Of a stretch of 64,000 bases of DNA, positions 27,169-36,070 are shown in pieces. The translations under genes and the position numbers were made by a program. Location: assembly GCF_000233695.2 (NCBI RefSeq), contig NZ_CM001488.1:3815093-3879092 (forward strand). The letters are read 5' to 3'. The number at the start of each line of letters is the position of its first letter. Position 1 is the stretch's first letter. Under the pieces are notes generated by a model that saw only the letters and a program-made list of their open reading frames with translations, was not told the origin of the DNA and did not search any database. This stretch comes from Desulfobacter postgatei 2ac9 (GTDB taxonomy: Bacteria > Desulfobacterota > Desulfobacteria > Desulfobacterales > Desulfobacteraceae).

Positions 27169-28410
27169 ATGGCAGATTTAAAGAAAGAGCAACAAATTTC
27201 ATCCGGGAAAGGTATGTCTTTTAAGCGCATGATATCTGCGCTGGGGCCTGCCTGGATCATCAGCGCCGTGGCCGCAGGACCTGGAACCACCTTAAGTGTT
27301 GCCAAGGCCGGCGGGACCTATGGCTATGATTTTTTGTGGGTGGTGTTACTCAGCGTGGTGCTGGCCTTTGTCTGCCAGTACATGGCCGCCAAGACCGCGC
27401 TGATCGGGGGGCGGGGGATTGTCTCCATTGTGCAGGACAAATGGGGGACTCTGCCTGCCTGGTTTGTGACCCTGGACGCCCTTGCCGTCATCTGGCTTTG
27501 CAATGTGGTGCTTTTAAAAGTTCTGGTTGCCGTGACCGAATATGTATCCGGCCTTGTTATGCCCTGGTGGGGTGTCGTGTTTACCGTGGCTTTTTATATT
27601 CTTGTGGCCCATGGGGGATACAGGATTGTTGAAATGTTGTGCAAGATTATTGTCTCTTTGCTTGTGGTTTGTTTTATCGGCACCCTTTTTATTGCAAAGC
27701 CGGACCTGGGTATGGCCATTCACGGGCTTTTGCCGGATTTTTCCCATTTCGGGAAAGCTGAGATTCTGATGATGACCGCTATCATGGGCGGCTCCATCCA
27801 TGTGACCATTTTATCCATGCAGACCTATACCGTGCATGAAAAAGGGTGGGGGATGTCAGATCTGGGAAAAGCCCGTTTTGATACGGCCCTTTCTCTTCTT
27901 GGGGCATTCGGGCTTTACTGCACGGCCATCTATCTGACCGGCGCCTGTGTACTTCACCCGGCAGATATCCATGTGAATACCCTTTTTGAAATGGCTGATG
28001 CCATCACGCCGCTTTTAGGGTCCTACGCTCACGCCTTCTTTTGTCTGGGGATCTGGTGTGCCGTGTTTTCAACGATTATGCCCACCTTTATTGCTGCGGC
28101 CTATGTGCTGGGGGATAAAATGAACTGGGAAATGCGCCCTAAAAGTCCCAGGTACCGGCTGACAATTCTGGTCGGGTGCCTCATTGCCCTTCCCGGTGCC
28201 TTTCTTTCCGGCAGGCCGGTTAACCTTTTATTGATCATGCTGGCCCTGTCGTTTCTGGGCACCCCATTTTTTGTGGGGATATTTTTATGGCTGCTCAACG
28301 ATAGGAACTGGGCAAAACAGTACAGAAACGGTCCTGTGTTAAATATTGCAGGTGCCTTCGCGCTGCTGGTTACCCTGTTTCTGGGGATAAAGTGGGTTGG
28401 GGGGCTTTAG
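27169..28410 (+). CDS. Nramp-family transporter with altered metal-site motif
   Basis: A 413-residue membrane protein with about 11 helices, of the Nramp/APC fold. In the first helix, where canonical Nramps have DPGN, this one has AAGPGTTLSVAKAG. In the sixth helix, where MPH is usual, it reads IMGGSIHVTILSMQ. Loss of the Asp-Asn and Met ligands argues against ordinary Mn/Fe transport; Nramp-related proteins lacking them move other substrates. It sits 16 bp after thiM copy 2 and 14 bp before arfB. Confidence 0.85.
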   Translation: MADLKKEQQISSGKGMSFKRMISALGPAWIISAVAAGPGTTLSVAKAGGTYGYDFLWVVLLSVVLAFVCQYMAAKTALIGGRGIVSIVQDKWGTLPAWFVTLDALAVIWLCNVVLLKVLVAVTEYVSGLVMPWWGVVFTVAFYILVAHGGYRIVEMLCKIIVSLLVVCFIGTLFIAKPDLGMAIHGLLPDFSHFGKAEILMMTAIMGGSIHVTILSMQTYTVHEKGWGMSDLGKARFDTALSLLGAFGLYCTAIYLTGACVLHPADIHVNTLFEMADAITPLLGSYAHAFFCLGIWCAVFSTIMPTFIAAAYVLGDKMNWEMRPKSPRYRLTILVGCLIALPGAFLSGRPVNLLLIMLALSFLGTPFFVGIFLWLLNDRNWAKQYRNGPVLNIAGAFALLVTLFLGIKWVGGL

Positions 28411-28424
28411 AAAGGAAGGTGCAT

Positions 28425-28835
28425 TTGAAAATATCCGATCACATATCCATCCCGGATACCAGTATTGAATTTTATCCCATCCGGTCCCGGGGCCCAGGGG
28501 GGCAGAATGTGAACAAAGTCTCTTCAGGGGTTCATATCCGTTTTGACATCCATGCCTCGGATCTTACTGAAGAGATTAAGGCAAAACTTTTGTCTCTCAA
28601 CGACAGACGTATTACCCCGCAGGGGATTATCGTGATCAAAGCCATGACTTTCAGGAGCGCTGCAAAAAACCGTGAAGATGGATTGGAACGGCTTGCCGAA
28701 TTGATCAGACGGGCTGTCCGGCCTGTAAAAAAAAGAAAAGCCACCCGGCCGACCCGGGGATCGAAAGAGCGGCGCCTTGATTCGAAAAACAGGCGCAGCA
28801 GGGTTAAAGTATTAAGAAAAAAGATAAATATTTAA
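28425..28835 (+). CDS. arfB: Alternative ribosome-rescue factor ArfB
   Basis: A 136-residue peptidyl-tRNA hydrolase that frees stalled ribosomes. The catalytic GGQ is in SRGPGGQNVNKVSSGVHIRF, and the basic C-terminal tail (VKKRKATRPTRGSKERRL) enters the mRNA channel. I choose TTG at 28425, which gives LKISDHISIP and follows AAGGAAGG, over the upstream ATG at 28392 inside the transporter gene. Confidence 0.9.
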   Translation: MKISDHISIPDTSIEFYPIRSRGPGGQNVNKVSSGVHIRFDIHASDLTEEIKAKLLSLNDRRITPQGIIVIKAMTFRSAAKNREDGLERLAELIRRAVRPVKKRKATRPTRGSKERRLDSKNRRSRVKVLRKKINI

Positions 28836-28839
28836 TTTT

Positions 28840-28862
28840 TGAACAAAAAGTCACCCATCTGC
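28840..28862 (+). repeat. Half copy of the 31.4 kb hairpin repeat
   Basis: gaacaaaaagtcacccatctg at about 28841-28861 resembles ggacgaaaagtcacccatctg at 31396-31416 (two differences). The two copies flank the 805-codon gene, one directly before and one directly after it, in the same orientation. Confidence 0.55.
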
Positions 28863-28984
28863 GGCATTTCCGGAAATTGTTTCATAAAATCTTAGCGTCC
28901 TTGTAACATCAGCGTAATAATAAAATACTATTTTCTTTATGCGTTAAATATTCATAAATATTTCGAACAGGATTGCTCCCCAAC

Positions 28985-31390
28985 ATGATTGCAGCCATGA
29001 AACGTAACGAAAATAGGGTGTCCACGCTGTCTGATATGGCCCAGCGTCTGGACCGGATCAGCGCAGCTGTCGGCCTGAACGACCAGACGCCTGACAGTTT
29101 TGTCCAGACCCTGCCTTTTATGGCCGGGGATGCCACGGCCGGTGCTGAAAATGAATTTCAGGCGGTGGTTGCGGGGAAGCGGGAAAATATTGACCTGGCC
29201 CGGGTTATTGAAACTTCCAATTATTACCGGAATCTTGTGGAACAGGCCAGAACCGGCGAAACCCCCCAGCGGCGGGTCATGGCCCTGGAACGTCTGCTCA
29301 AGGATAAAGATGGAAAAGATTGGGAAAATTCCTGGGTATGGTTTCCCCGCCGGGTGCTGAACCGGTTTGCCAATCAGGTGTTTAACAAGGATCTCAAGGC
29401 AGATAAATCCATCCCCGTATCAGAATACCGCAGGGATGCCGCCTGTTTCGTATTTGAAAAAAACGGGGAAAACCAGGTCCGGGTGCCTGTCTCCTATCTG
29501 CTCAAGCTGGCTCTGGCTGATGCGGTTGGCGGTGACAATGGGGTGCCGGAACCGGTAAAAAAGTGGGGCGAAAAAATGCTCGCCCATTTTTCCAATGATA
29601 ACAGTTCTCCAGAGCTTTTTTCTTTTTATCCTGTTAAATCAGATGGTTCAGTCACTTTGGGAGAAAAGATGGCTGCAGAAACCCTGCTTCGTTTTCTTTT
29701 GACCCAGGCTCTGGTAGCCTACGCCGGGCATAAATTTGAGCTCAATGAAAACGGCCAGAAGGTAAAGGTTTTCTTCTCCGCCACCCCTCCCGGGGACCAG
29801 AAACGTCTTAACGATGTTGTTTCAGATGCGTTTTACCGCGAATTGTTCATGAGCCCGTGTCTGTCCGGATGGGACCGGGGAGAGGAAAAAAAAGAGTACA
29901 TGAGTGTCTGCCACAAGGTGTTGTCCCGCAGCCAGATCAATGCCGTGGCCCAGCTCAAGGAGGCCGGCATTATCAACTCCAACCTTGTGGTGCTGCCCAA
30001 CACCTCCAATATCAGTCTGGCAAATAACGGCACCCATATCAGTCTTGGCAGCACCAAACTGTCCCGGTGCATGTCTGATCCGGGCTCAGGGTTTACGGCC
30101 CTGGAGGAAAAATATACAGGCGATCTGACAATAAAAATCTGGGAGCATTTTCTGCCCCTGTTTGCCACCACCTATTCGGCCGCCCCCCACAGGTTTGAGT
30201 TCCAGGAGTTTCACCCGGAACGGGTTTTAGGCTTTATGCCCCACGAACTGATTCATACCCATTTGCGCATGATCTGGCGGCGGTGGAAGAAAAAGGCCCA
30301 TCTCAAGGTCATGGGCAAATCCATGACCCCTTTTGGCCCGATATGGCTGAATCGCACGATTGCAAATATATTCAGGCTCAAAGGGGATTTTGTGCCGGAT
30401 GGCCGGCTCATTGACTATTTTACCTCGGTGATGAGCACCTTCCAGAGCCCGGCCTTGAACGGCAGCTTGGAAAGCGAGGCTGATCTTAAAAAGGACCTCA
30501 CCGAAATGGGTGTGTTTGACGGGCGCATGGCCCTGTACCAGCTGGTCCGTTTGAGGAAATATCACCAGATGGGGTATTCCGGGTTTGAACACCGCTACTT
30601 CAGCGTGTTTGAAGATGTTGTCAGGGATATGGGAAAGGCTGCGGACCTGCAGGTGCTGATCACGGCCCTGGCCCAGAAGTATATCTATTCCCGGCAGGTG
30701 GACCATACCATGATACCCGATTCCCCGACCGTTGAAAGCGAGCGTCGCCAGATATTTTTTTGTACGGCCATTGGTATCCCCACTTTTTTTGTTAAAACCC
30801 GGACTCGGAATCGGTTTTTGGCTAAAATTTTGAAAAATACCGCTAAAACCAGGCACAGCCACAGGTATCCGGGTTACACCCGGGTTCTGGTAGCGGAATA
30901 CCAGCGGGCCCTGATTTCCGTGATTCAAACTGATGGCGCTGATCTTGTGTCGGCTTTGAACTGTTCATCCGTCCTTGATGATCTGGACAATCGGGTGAAT
31001 ATGCCGCAGACCCATGCCGCATGGGGCCGGATCACCCAGGGTATTCTTGAAGGTTCGGGTAAACATAACCCCATGTCCATGCCGGGCAGAGCGTTTAATA
31101 GACACGCAGAGGCATATTACGGGAAGACCCTGAGAGAGGCCCATATCAGCCAGGGGTTTGACCTGCTGGGCAAGGCTTTTGAGCAGATAGACCTGTGGGC
31201 AAGATACCGGGATACCTCATATGGGCAGGCGCTTGGGCAGATTTTAGGCAGCCGGGATATACTCAACTTTTTAAAATCCATGCGCCAGGATTTTATGGAT
31301 GAGACCTGTGCGCCTGAAACGCTTAAGAAGTTTATTTACCTGATGGTGCTTGTGGTAAGCCGGGAGATGAAGGCCTGGCAAGATAGATAG
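28985..31390 (+). CDS. Large protein of unknown function with an HELIH motif
   Basis: About 801 residues (805 if the TTG at 28973 is used; the ATG at 28985 has AGGA 10-13 bases upstream). I recognise no family. The N-terminal half is rich in helices with basic patches; a middle strand-rich part has LVVLPNTSNISLANNGTHIS and LGSTKLSRCMSD; MPHELIHTH near residue 420 contains an HExxH sequence, the zinc-binding signature of many metallopeptidases, although no third ligand is obvious; a charged region with RRWKKKAH follows. No signal peptide or membrane helix. It starts about 150 bp after arfB and is bordered by related repeats. Confidence 0.7.
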   Translation: MIAAMKRNENRVSTLSDMAQRLDRISAAVGLNDQTPDSFVQTLPFMAGDATAGAENEFQAVVAGKRENIDLARVIETSNYYRNLVEQARTGETPQRRVMALERLLKDKDGKDWENSWVWFPRRVLNRFANQVFNKDLKADKSIPVSEYRRDAACFVFEKNGENQVRVPVSYLLKLALADAVGGDNGVPEPVKKWGEKMLAHFSNDNSSPELFSFYPVKSDGSVTLGEKMAAETLLRFLLTQALVAYAGHKFELNENGQKVKVFFSATPPGDQKRLNDVVSDAFYRELFMSPCLSGWDRGEEKKEYMSVCHKVLSRSQINAVAQLKEAGIINSNLVVLPNTSNISLANNGTHISLGSTKLSRCMSDPGSGFTALEEKYTGDLTIKIWEHFLPLFATTYSAAPHRFEFQEFHPERVLGFMPHELIHTHLRMIWRRWKKKAHLKVMGKSMTPFGPIWLNRTIANIFRLKGDFVPDGRLIDYFTSVMSTFQSPALNGSLESEADLKKDLTEMGVFDGRMALYQLVRLRKYHQMGYSGFEHRYFSVFEDVVRDMGKAADLQVLITALAQKYIYSRQVDHTMIPDSPTVESERRQIFFCTAIGIPTFFVKTRTRNRFLAKILKNTAKTRHSHRYPGYTRVLVAEYQRALISVIQTDGADLVSALNCSSVLDDLDNRVNMPQTHAAWGRITQGILEGSGKHNPMSMPGRAFNRHAEAYYGKTLREAHISQGFDLLGKAFEQIDLWARYRDTSYGQALGQILGSRDILNFLKSMRQDFMDETCAPETLKKFIYLMVLVVSREMKAWQDR

Positions 31391-31532
31391 TGTTTGGACG
31401 AAAAGTCACCCATCTGATCAACCTATCTGGGGCGTTGCAAGAAAAGTTGCAATCCTCACAATCATAAGGTTGCTGCGGGTGCAATTTTTCTTGCGCCTTG
31501 CATCTGGGCAACTTTTGGTCCGAACACGGGTT
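31391..31532. repeat. Imperfect inverted repeat element after the 805-codon gene
   Basis: tgtttggacgaaaagtcacc (31391-31410) pairs imperfectly with the reverse complement of the segment ending near 31527 (gggcaacttttggtccgaacac). Inner blocks gcgttgcaagaaaagttgca and gtgcaatttttcttgcgcc also pair. Total span about 140 bp. It forms a nested hairpin with no coding content. It could be a non-autonomous mobile element or a structured terminator. Confidence 0.55.
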
Positions 31533-31671
31533 TTTGTTCAGGAACACACGAATCTTCGATAAGCCAAATTCCTTTACTTCCCACTTAAATATTGATACGA
31601 AATTTTAGATTTTAGAATCGAAATTCAACAATTTTTAGATATCAACAGTATATTTCACAAGGGGATCTTTT

Positions 31672-32883
31672 GTGGCAAACGACGATCTTTCCGTTCTCAA
31701 CATCGATAAATCACGCATTTCTCGCCGGGGAAAGAAAAAGCACTTTGTTTACTTACTTCTGCTGCCGGCGTTCCTCATCATTGTGGGTGTGCTGTATTAC
31801 CAGGGCGTTTTAACATTGGCCGTGAAAGTCGATGTTGCCCGGGTTGTGGGGCTTTATCCTTCTGAAGCCTATACCCTGCTCAATGCCAGCGGTTATGTGG
31901 TGGCCCAGCGTAAAGCGGCGGTGGCGTCCAAAATAACCGCCCGCCTGGTTTCGCTCTCTGTTGAAGAAGGAAGTCCCGTCAAAGCCGGTCAGGAGATTGC
32001 CCGGCTCGAAAGTGATGACCTTGAGGCTGCCCGTAACCGGGCTTTGGCTGATCTTGAGTTTGTGCGTTTTAAAATCGAACAGGTCAAAGCAGAGTTGACA
32101 GATGCGACCCGCTCCCACCAGCGCAATAAACAGCTGCTGCCGAAACAATACATTTCCATGGCGGAATATGATGTCGGCGAGGCACGCTACCGCACGGCCC
32201 GGGCAGCTCTTTCGGCAGAGGAGGCGGCCCTTAAAGCAAGCCGTGCCGCACTTCGGGTGGCGGCCGTGAATCTGGAATATGCCATCATTCGAGCGCCTTT
32301 TGATGCCCTTGTATTGACCAAGAATGCCGACATCGGTGATATTGTAACACCGGTGGGTGCTGCTGCCGATTCTAAATCTGCGGTTGTGAATATTGCGGAC
32401 ATGGATTCGCTGATGGTCGAGGTGGATGTGTCGGAATCCAATATCCGTCAAGTGTATGTTAAACAACCCTGTGAAATCCGTTTGGATGCACTGCCCGAGG
32501 CACGGTTTGCCGGCAGGGTCCATATGATTGTACCCACGGCGGATCGGAGCAAAGCGTCTGTGATGGTCAAGATCGCGTTTCTGGAAAAGGACCGGCAGAT
32601 ATTGCCGGAAATGAGTGCCAAAGCGGCCTTTTTATCGCAGCCCCTGACGGTTGCTGAAAAAGAGCCGGTCATGGCGGTTCCAACGGCGGCTTTAATGGAA
32701 GCAAAGGGGGAAAACATTGTTTTTCTGGTGCAGGACGGCAAAATCATTCAAAAAACCGTCCGTTTGGGTCGACAATTGGGTGATATGACTGAAGTCAAGT
32801 CCGGTTTGGCGTCAGATGATGTTATTGCCTTAAACCCCCTCCACCGCCTTAAGCAGGGCATGAAGGTCGTGATCAGTGACTGA
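31672..32883 (+). CDS. HlyD/MacA-type periplasmic adaptor
   Basis: A 403-residue membrane-fusion protein with one N-terminal membrane segment (FVYLLLLPAFLIIVGVLYYQG), a barrel-sandwich hybrid half (VVAQRKAAVASKITARLVSL, EGSPVKAGQEIARL), a coiled hairpin rich in Ala-Arg, the second lipoyl half (IIRAPFDALVLTKNADIGD) and a C-terminal beta-barrel. GTG start after aagggg. Its end overlaps the ATPase by 8 bp. With the ATPase and two permeases it makes a MacAB-like exporter. Confidence 0.9.
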   Translation: MANDDLSVLNIDKSRISRRGKKKHFVYLLLLPAFLIIVGVLYYQGVLTLAVKVDVARVVGLYPSEAYTLLNASGYVVAQRKAAVASKITARLVSLSVEEGSPVKAGQEIARLESDDLEAARNRALADLEFVRFKIEQVKAELTDATRSHQRNKQLLPKQYISMAEYDVGEARYRTARAALSAEEAALKASRAALRVAAVNLEYAIIRAPFDALVLTKNADIGDIVTPVGAAADSKSAVVNIADMDSLMVEVDVSESNIRQVYVKQPCEIRLDALPEARFAGRVHMIVPTADRSKASVMVKIAFLEKDRQILPEMSAKAAFLSQPLTVAEKEPVMAVPTAALMEAKGENIVFLVQDGKIIQKTVRLGRQLGDMTEVKSGLASDDVIALNPLHRLKQGMKVVISD

Positions 32884-33583
32884 TTTGGTTGAAATCATTG
32901 AGGTGTACAAGTCTTACCGACGCGGTAACCAGGTGTTGCCGGTATTGGAAAACATCAACCTGACCATCGGGGTAGGGGAGTTTCTGGCATTGATGGGGCC
33001 GTCGGGTTCTGGAAAAAGTACCCTGCTCAATCTCATTGCGGGTCTGGATAAGGCCGACAGCGGTATTATCCGGGTCGCCGGTGTGGATATTACAACGCTT
33101 TCGGAACGTGAACTGGCTGACTGGCGGGCGCTTAATGTGGGATTCATCTTTCAATTCTACAATCTTATTCCCGTGCTGACCGCCTTTGAAAATGTTGAAC
33201 TGCCCTTGCTTTTGACCAACCTTTCCAAGAGGGAACGTCACCGGCATGTGCAGGCTGCCATAAATCTGGTTAATTTGTCCGATCGCGGGGATCACTATCC
33301 CGGTCAGCTCTCTGGCGGTCAGCAGCAGCGGGTGGCCATCGCCCGGGCCATTGTGACCGATCCGACCCTGGTGGTGGCTGATGAACCCACCGGTGACCTG
33401 GATCGCAAATCAGCCGACGATGTGCTGCTTCTCCTGGATCGTCTTCGTTCCGATCTGGACAAAACCATTATTATGGTAACCCACGACCCGCGTGCCGCCA
33501 AACGGGCACACGGTGTGCAATATCTCGATAAAGGTGTTCTGGCACATGAATATACTGAAGATTTTGGTCCGGAATGCCTTTAG
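32876..33583 (+). CDS. ABC transporter ATPase (MacB/LolD type)
   Basis: A 235-residue ATPase with Walker A GPSGSGKSTLLNLIAG, Q-loop FIFQFYNLIPVLTAFENV, signature LSGGQQQRVAIARAIVTD, Walker B LVVADEPTGDLD and switch His in MVTHDPRAAK. This sequence type couples to FtsX-like permeases. It overlaps both neighbours, which shows co-translation of the four-gene exporter. Confidence 0.93.
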   Translation: MTDLVEIIEVYKSYRRGNQVLPVLENINLTIGVGEFLALMGPSGSGKSTLLNLIAGLDKADSGIIRVAGVDITTLSERELADWRALNVGFIFQFYNLIPVLTAFENVELPLLLTNLSKRERHRHVQAAINLVNLSDRGDHYPGQLSGGQQQRVAIARAIVTDPTLVVADEPTGDLDRKSADDVLLLLDRLRSDLDKTIIMVTHDPRAAKRAHGVQYLDKGVLAHEYTEDFGPECL

Positions 33584-34703
33584 GCACAAGCTGAGATCCA
33601 TCCTGACAATCATTGCCATGTGTATCGCCATTCTTGCCTTTGGATTGCTGCGCACCGTCATCAGTGCCTGGTACGCCGGTGTGGCCGCATCCTCCGCCGA
33701 CCGCCTGGTGACCCGGAACGCCATTTCACTGATATTTCCATTGCCCCTGGCCTATCGTGATAAAATTCGTTTAACCGATGGGGTTAAAAGGGTTTCTTAC
33801 GGCAATTGGTTTGGGGGAATTTACATTGAGGAAAAAAACTTTTTTGCCAACTTTGCCGTGGAACCCCAAACCTATCTGGCCCTCTACCCTGAATTTATCC
33901 TGCCGCCTGATCAGCTCAGTGCTTTTTTAACCAACCGCAAGGCCTGTATCGCCGGGGCCAGACTGGCTGAACGTTTTGGCTGGAAAATCGGGGATACCAT
34001 CACCCTCAAAGGTACGATTTTTCCCGGTAACTGGGAACTGTTATTACAGGGAATCTACCGGGGGCGGGATCAGACGGTCGATCAATCCATGTTTTTTTTT
34101 CATTGGGAGTATCTCAACGAGTCCCTTAAAAAAACGGCTTCGGTACGTGCCAATCAGGTCGGATATTACATCATCCAACTGACTGATCCTGAGCGGGCGG
34201 CAGAGGTCTGCACTGCTATTGATAAAAATTTTAAAAATTCCCTGGCCGAAACCCTTACTGAAACGGAAAAAGCGTTTCAGATGAGTTTTGTGGCCATGAG
34301 TGATGCCCTGATCTGGGTGATCCAGATCGTCTCCGGGGTGATCATTGTGATTATTTTAGCAGTTGTGGCCAATACCATGGCCATGACCACGCGTGAACGG
34401 ATTGGTGAATATGCCATCTACAAAACGTTGGGGTTTGGTGCGTTCTATATTTGGGGGTTGATCTGGGGAGAGGCCCTTGTCATTACCCTGAGCGGAGGCC
34501 TGTTGGGGATGGTTTTAACCTATCCTGTCACCAGGGTTTTCAGCAATGCCGTGGGGACGGTTTTTCCCGTCTTCAACGTTGATATCACTACGATCTATAT
34601 GGATTTGGGGGTGGCGCTGACGGTGGGTACCCTGGCAACAATTTTGCCGGCCCGACATGCCTGTAAAATCAGTATTGCCGATGGATTGAGGCGGGTGGAG
34701 TGA
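33546..34703 (+). CDS. FtsX-like ABC permease 1
   Basis: A 385-residue permease with an N-terminal helix (SILTIIAMCIAILAFGLL), a large periplasmic domain, and three C-terminal helices (IVIIILAVVANTMAMTTRER, GEALVITLSGGLLGMVL, VALTVGTLATILPA). MTTRERIGEYAIYKTLGFG is the coupling-helix signature of the FtsX/MacB fold. I choose ATG 33546 (MNILKILVRNAFR), which overlaps the ATPase gene by 38 bp. Confidence 0.88.
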   Translation: MNILKILVRNAFRHKLRSILTIIAMCIAILAFGLLRTVISAWYAGVAASSADRLVTRNAISLIFPLPLAYRDKIRLTDGVKRVSYGNWFGGIYIEEKNFFANFAVEPQTYLALYPEFILPPDQLSAFLTNRKACIAGARLAERFGWKIGDTITLKGTIFPGNWELLLQGIYRGRDQTVDQSMFFFHWEYLNESLKKTASVRANQVGYYIIQLTDPERAAEVCTAIDKNFKNSLAETLTETEKAFQMSFVAMSDALIWVIQIVSGVIIVIILAVVANTMAMTTRERIGEYAIYKTLGFGAFYIWGLIWGEALVITLSGGLLGMVLTYPVTRVFSNAVGTVFPVFNVDITTIYMDLGVALTVGTLATILPARHACKISIADGLRRVE

Positions 34704-34730
34704 AGCCTGAACAAAAGGGGGGGGGCTATT

Positions 34731-35897
34731 TTGAAAATTCCTTTTTTATATAGTGTAAGAAACCTTCTGACGCGGCGTCTGACCACGGTGTTTACCGCAG
34801 GGGGCATGGCGTTGGTGGTCTTTGTTTTTGCCTCCTTGCTGATGTTGTCCGAAGGCTTGAAGAAAACCCTGGTGGACACCGGATCGGAAGATAACCTTAT
34901 CGTTATCAGAAAGTCATCCACTTCCGAGGTGCAGAGCAGCATCGACCGTCTTCAGGCTTCCATTGTGGAAACCCAGCCGGAAATCGCATTCGGAGCCGAT
35001 GGTCAACGGTTGTCCGCCAGGGAATTGGTGGTACTCATCAGTTTGTCCAAGCGGGGCAGCAACAAACCGTCAAATGTTGTCATTCGCGGCATTGATAAAA
35101 ATTCGCTCAAGCTTCGGCCCCAGATTAAATTGATTGCAGGACGGTTGCCCCGGCCCGGTTCCCTTGAAATTATCGGAGGTGAAAATATTGTCAAACGGTT
35201 TCAAGGCGCGGGGATGGGTGAAACCCTCTCCTTTGGCATGCGAACCTGGACGGTTGTCGGTGTTTTTGATGCCGGAAAGACCGGATTCAGTTCAGAGATC
35301 TGGGGAGATGTGGATCAGTTCATGCAGGCTTTCCGAAGGACCGTCTATTCCAGTCTCCTTTTTAAACTGCGAGACCCTCAGCAATTTTCAGACGTCATAA
35401 CGCGTCTGGAAAAAGATCCGCGGCTGACCGTGGAATGCAAACGTGAAACCACCTATTACCGGGATCAATCCCAGGCACTGGCCACGTTTCTTCGAATCCT
35501 GGGGCTGGCACTGACCCTTATTTTCTCCATTGGTGCGGTGATCGGTGCCATGATCACCATGTATACGGCAGTCGCTAATCGGGTAGCGGAAATCGGCACG
35601 CTGCGTGCCCTGGGATTTCAGAAAACGAGCATTCTTGTCGCCTTTTTGGCAGAATCGCTCTTTTTGGGTTTGATCGGTGGTATTACAGGGTTGCTTATGG
35701 CTTCTGTGCTGCAGCTTGCCAGCATTTCCACCACCAATTTTCAAACCTTTTCCGAACTGGCTTTTTCCTTTCATCTGACCTTTGAAATCGTTTACAAATC
35801 CATTGCCTTTTCACTGATCATGGGGTTTGCGGGCGGCCTGCTACCGGCACTGAGGGCGTCGCGCATGAATATCATTGAGGCATTACGGGCAAGTTAG
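34731..35897 (+). CDS. FtsX-like ABC permease 2
   Basis: A 388-residue permease of the same four-helix layout. First helix GGMALVVFVFASLLMLSEG, periplasmic domain, then ALTLIFSIGAVIGAMITMYT and ANRVAEIGTLRALGF (coupling helix). TTG start at 34731 after a G run that includes aaaggggggg. Together with permease 1 it likely forms a heterodimer with the MacB-type ATPase. The two permeases are only distantly similar in their periplasmic parts. Confidence 0.87.
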   Translation: MKIPFLYSVRNLLTRRLTTVFTAGGMALVVFVFASLLMLSEGLKKTLVDTGSEDNLIVIRKSSTSEVQSSIDRLQASIVETQPEIAFGADGQRLSARELVVLISLSKRGSNKPSNVVIRGIDKNSLKLRPQIKLIAGRLPRPGSLEIIGGENIVKRFQGAGMGETLSFGMRTWTVVGVFDAGKTGFSSEIWGDVDQFMQAFRRTVYSSLLFKLRDPQQFSDVITRLEKDPRLTVECKRETTYYRDQSQALATFLRILGLALTLIFSIGAVIGAMITMYTAVANRVAEIGTLRALGFQKTSILVAFLAESLFLGLIGGITGLLMASVLQLASISTTNFQTFSELAFSFHLTFEIVYKSIAFSLIMGFAGGLLPALRASRMNIIEALRAS

Positions 35898-36070
35898 GGG
35901 GAAAGTTTATTGCAAAATTTGCAACTATTTTTAAAAATCGACTATTAGACTACGCCTCCTCACAAGATTAGTTGTCTGTGCACATCTAAAGGTGTTCTCA
36001 TACTTTACACATATTATTTTAGTCGTGAATTAACACGGTTAAAACAAAGTGCAGGCATAATGCCTCCATT

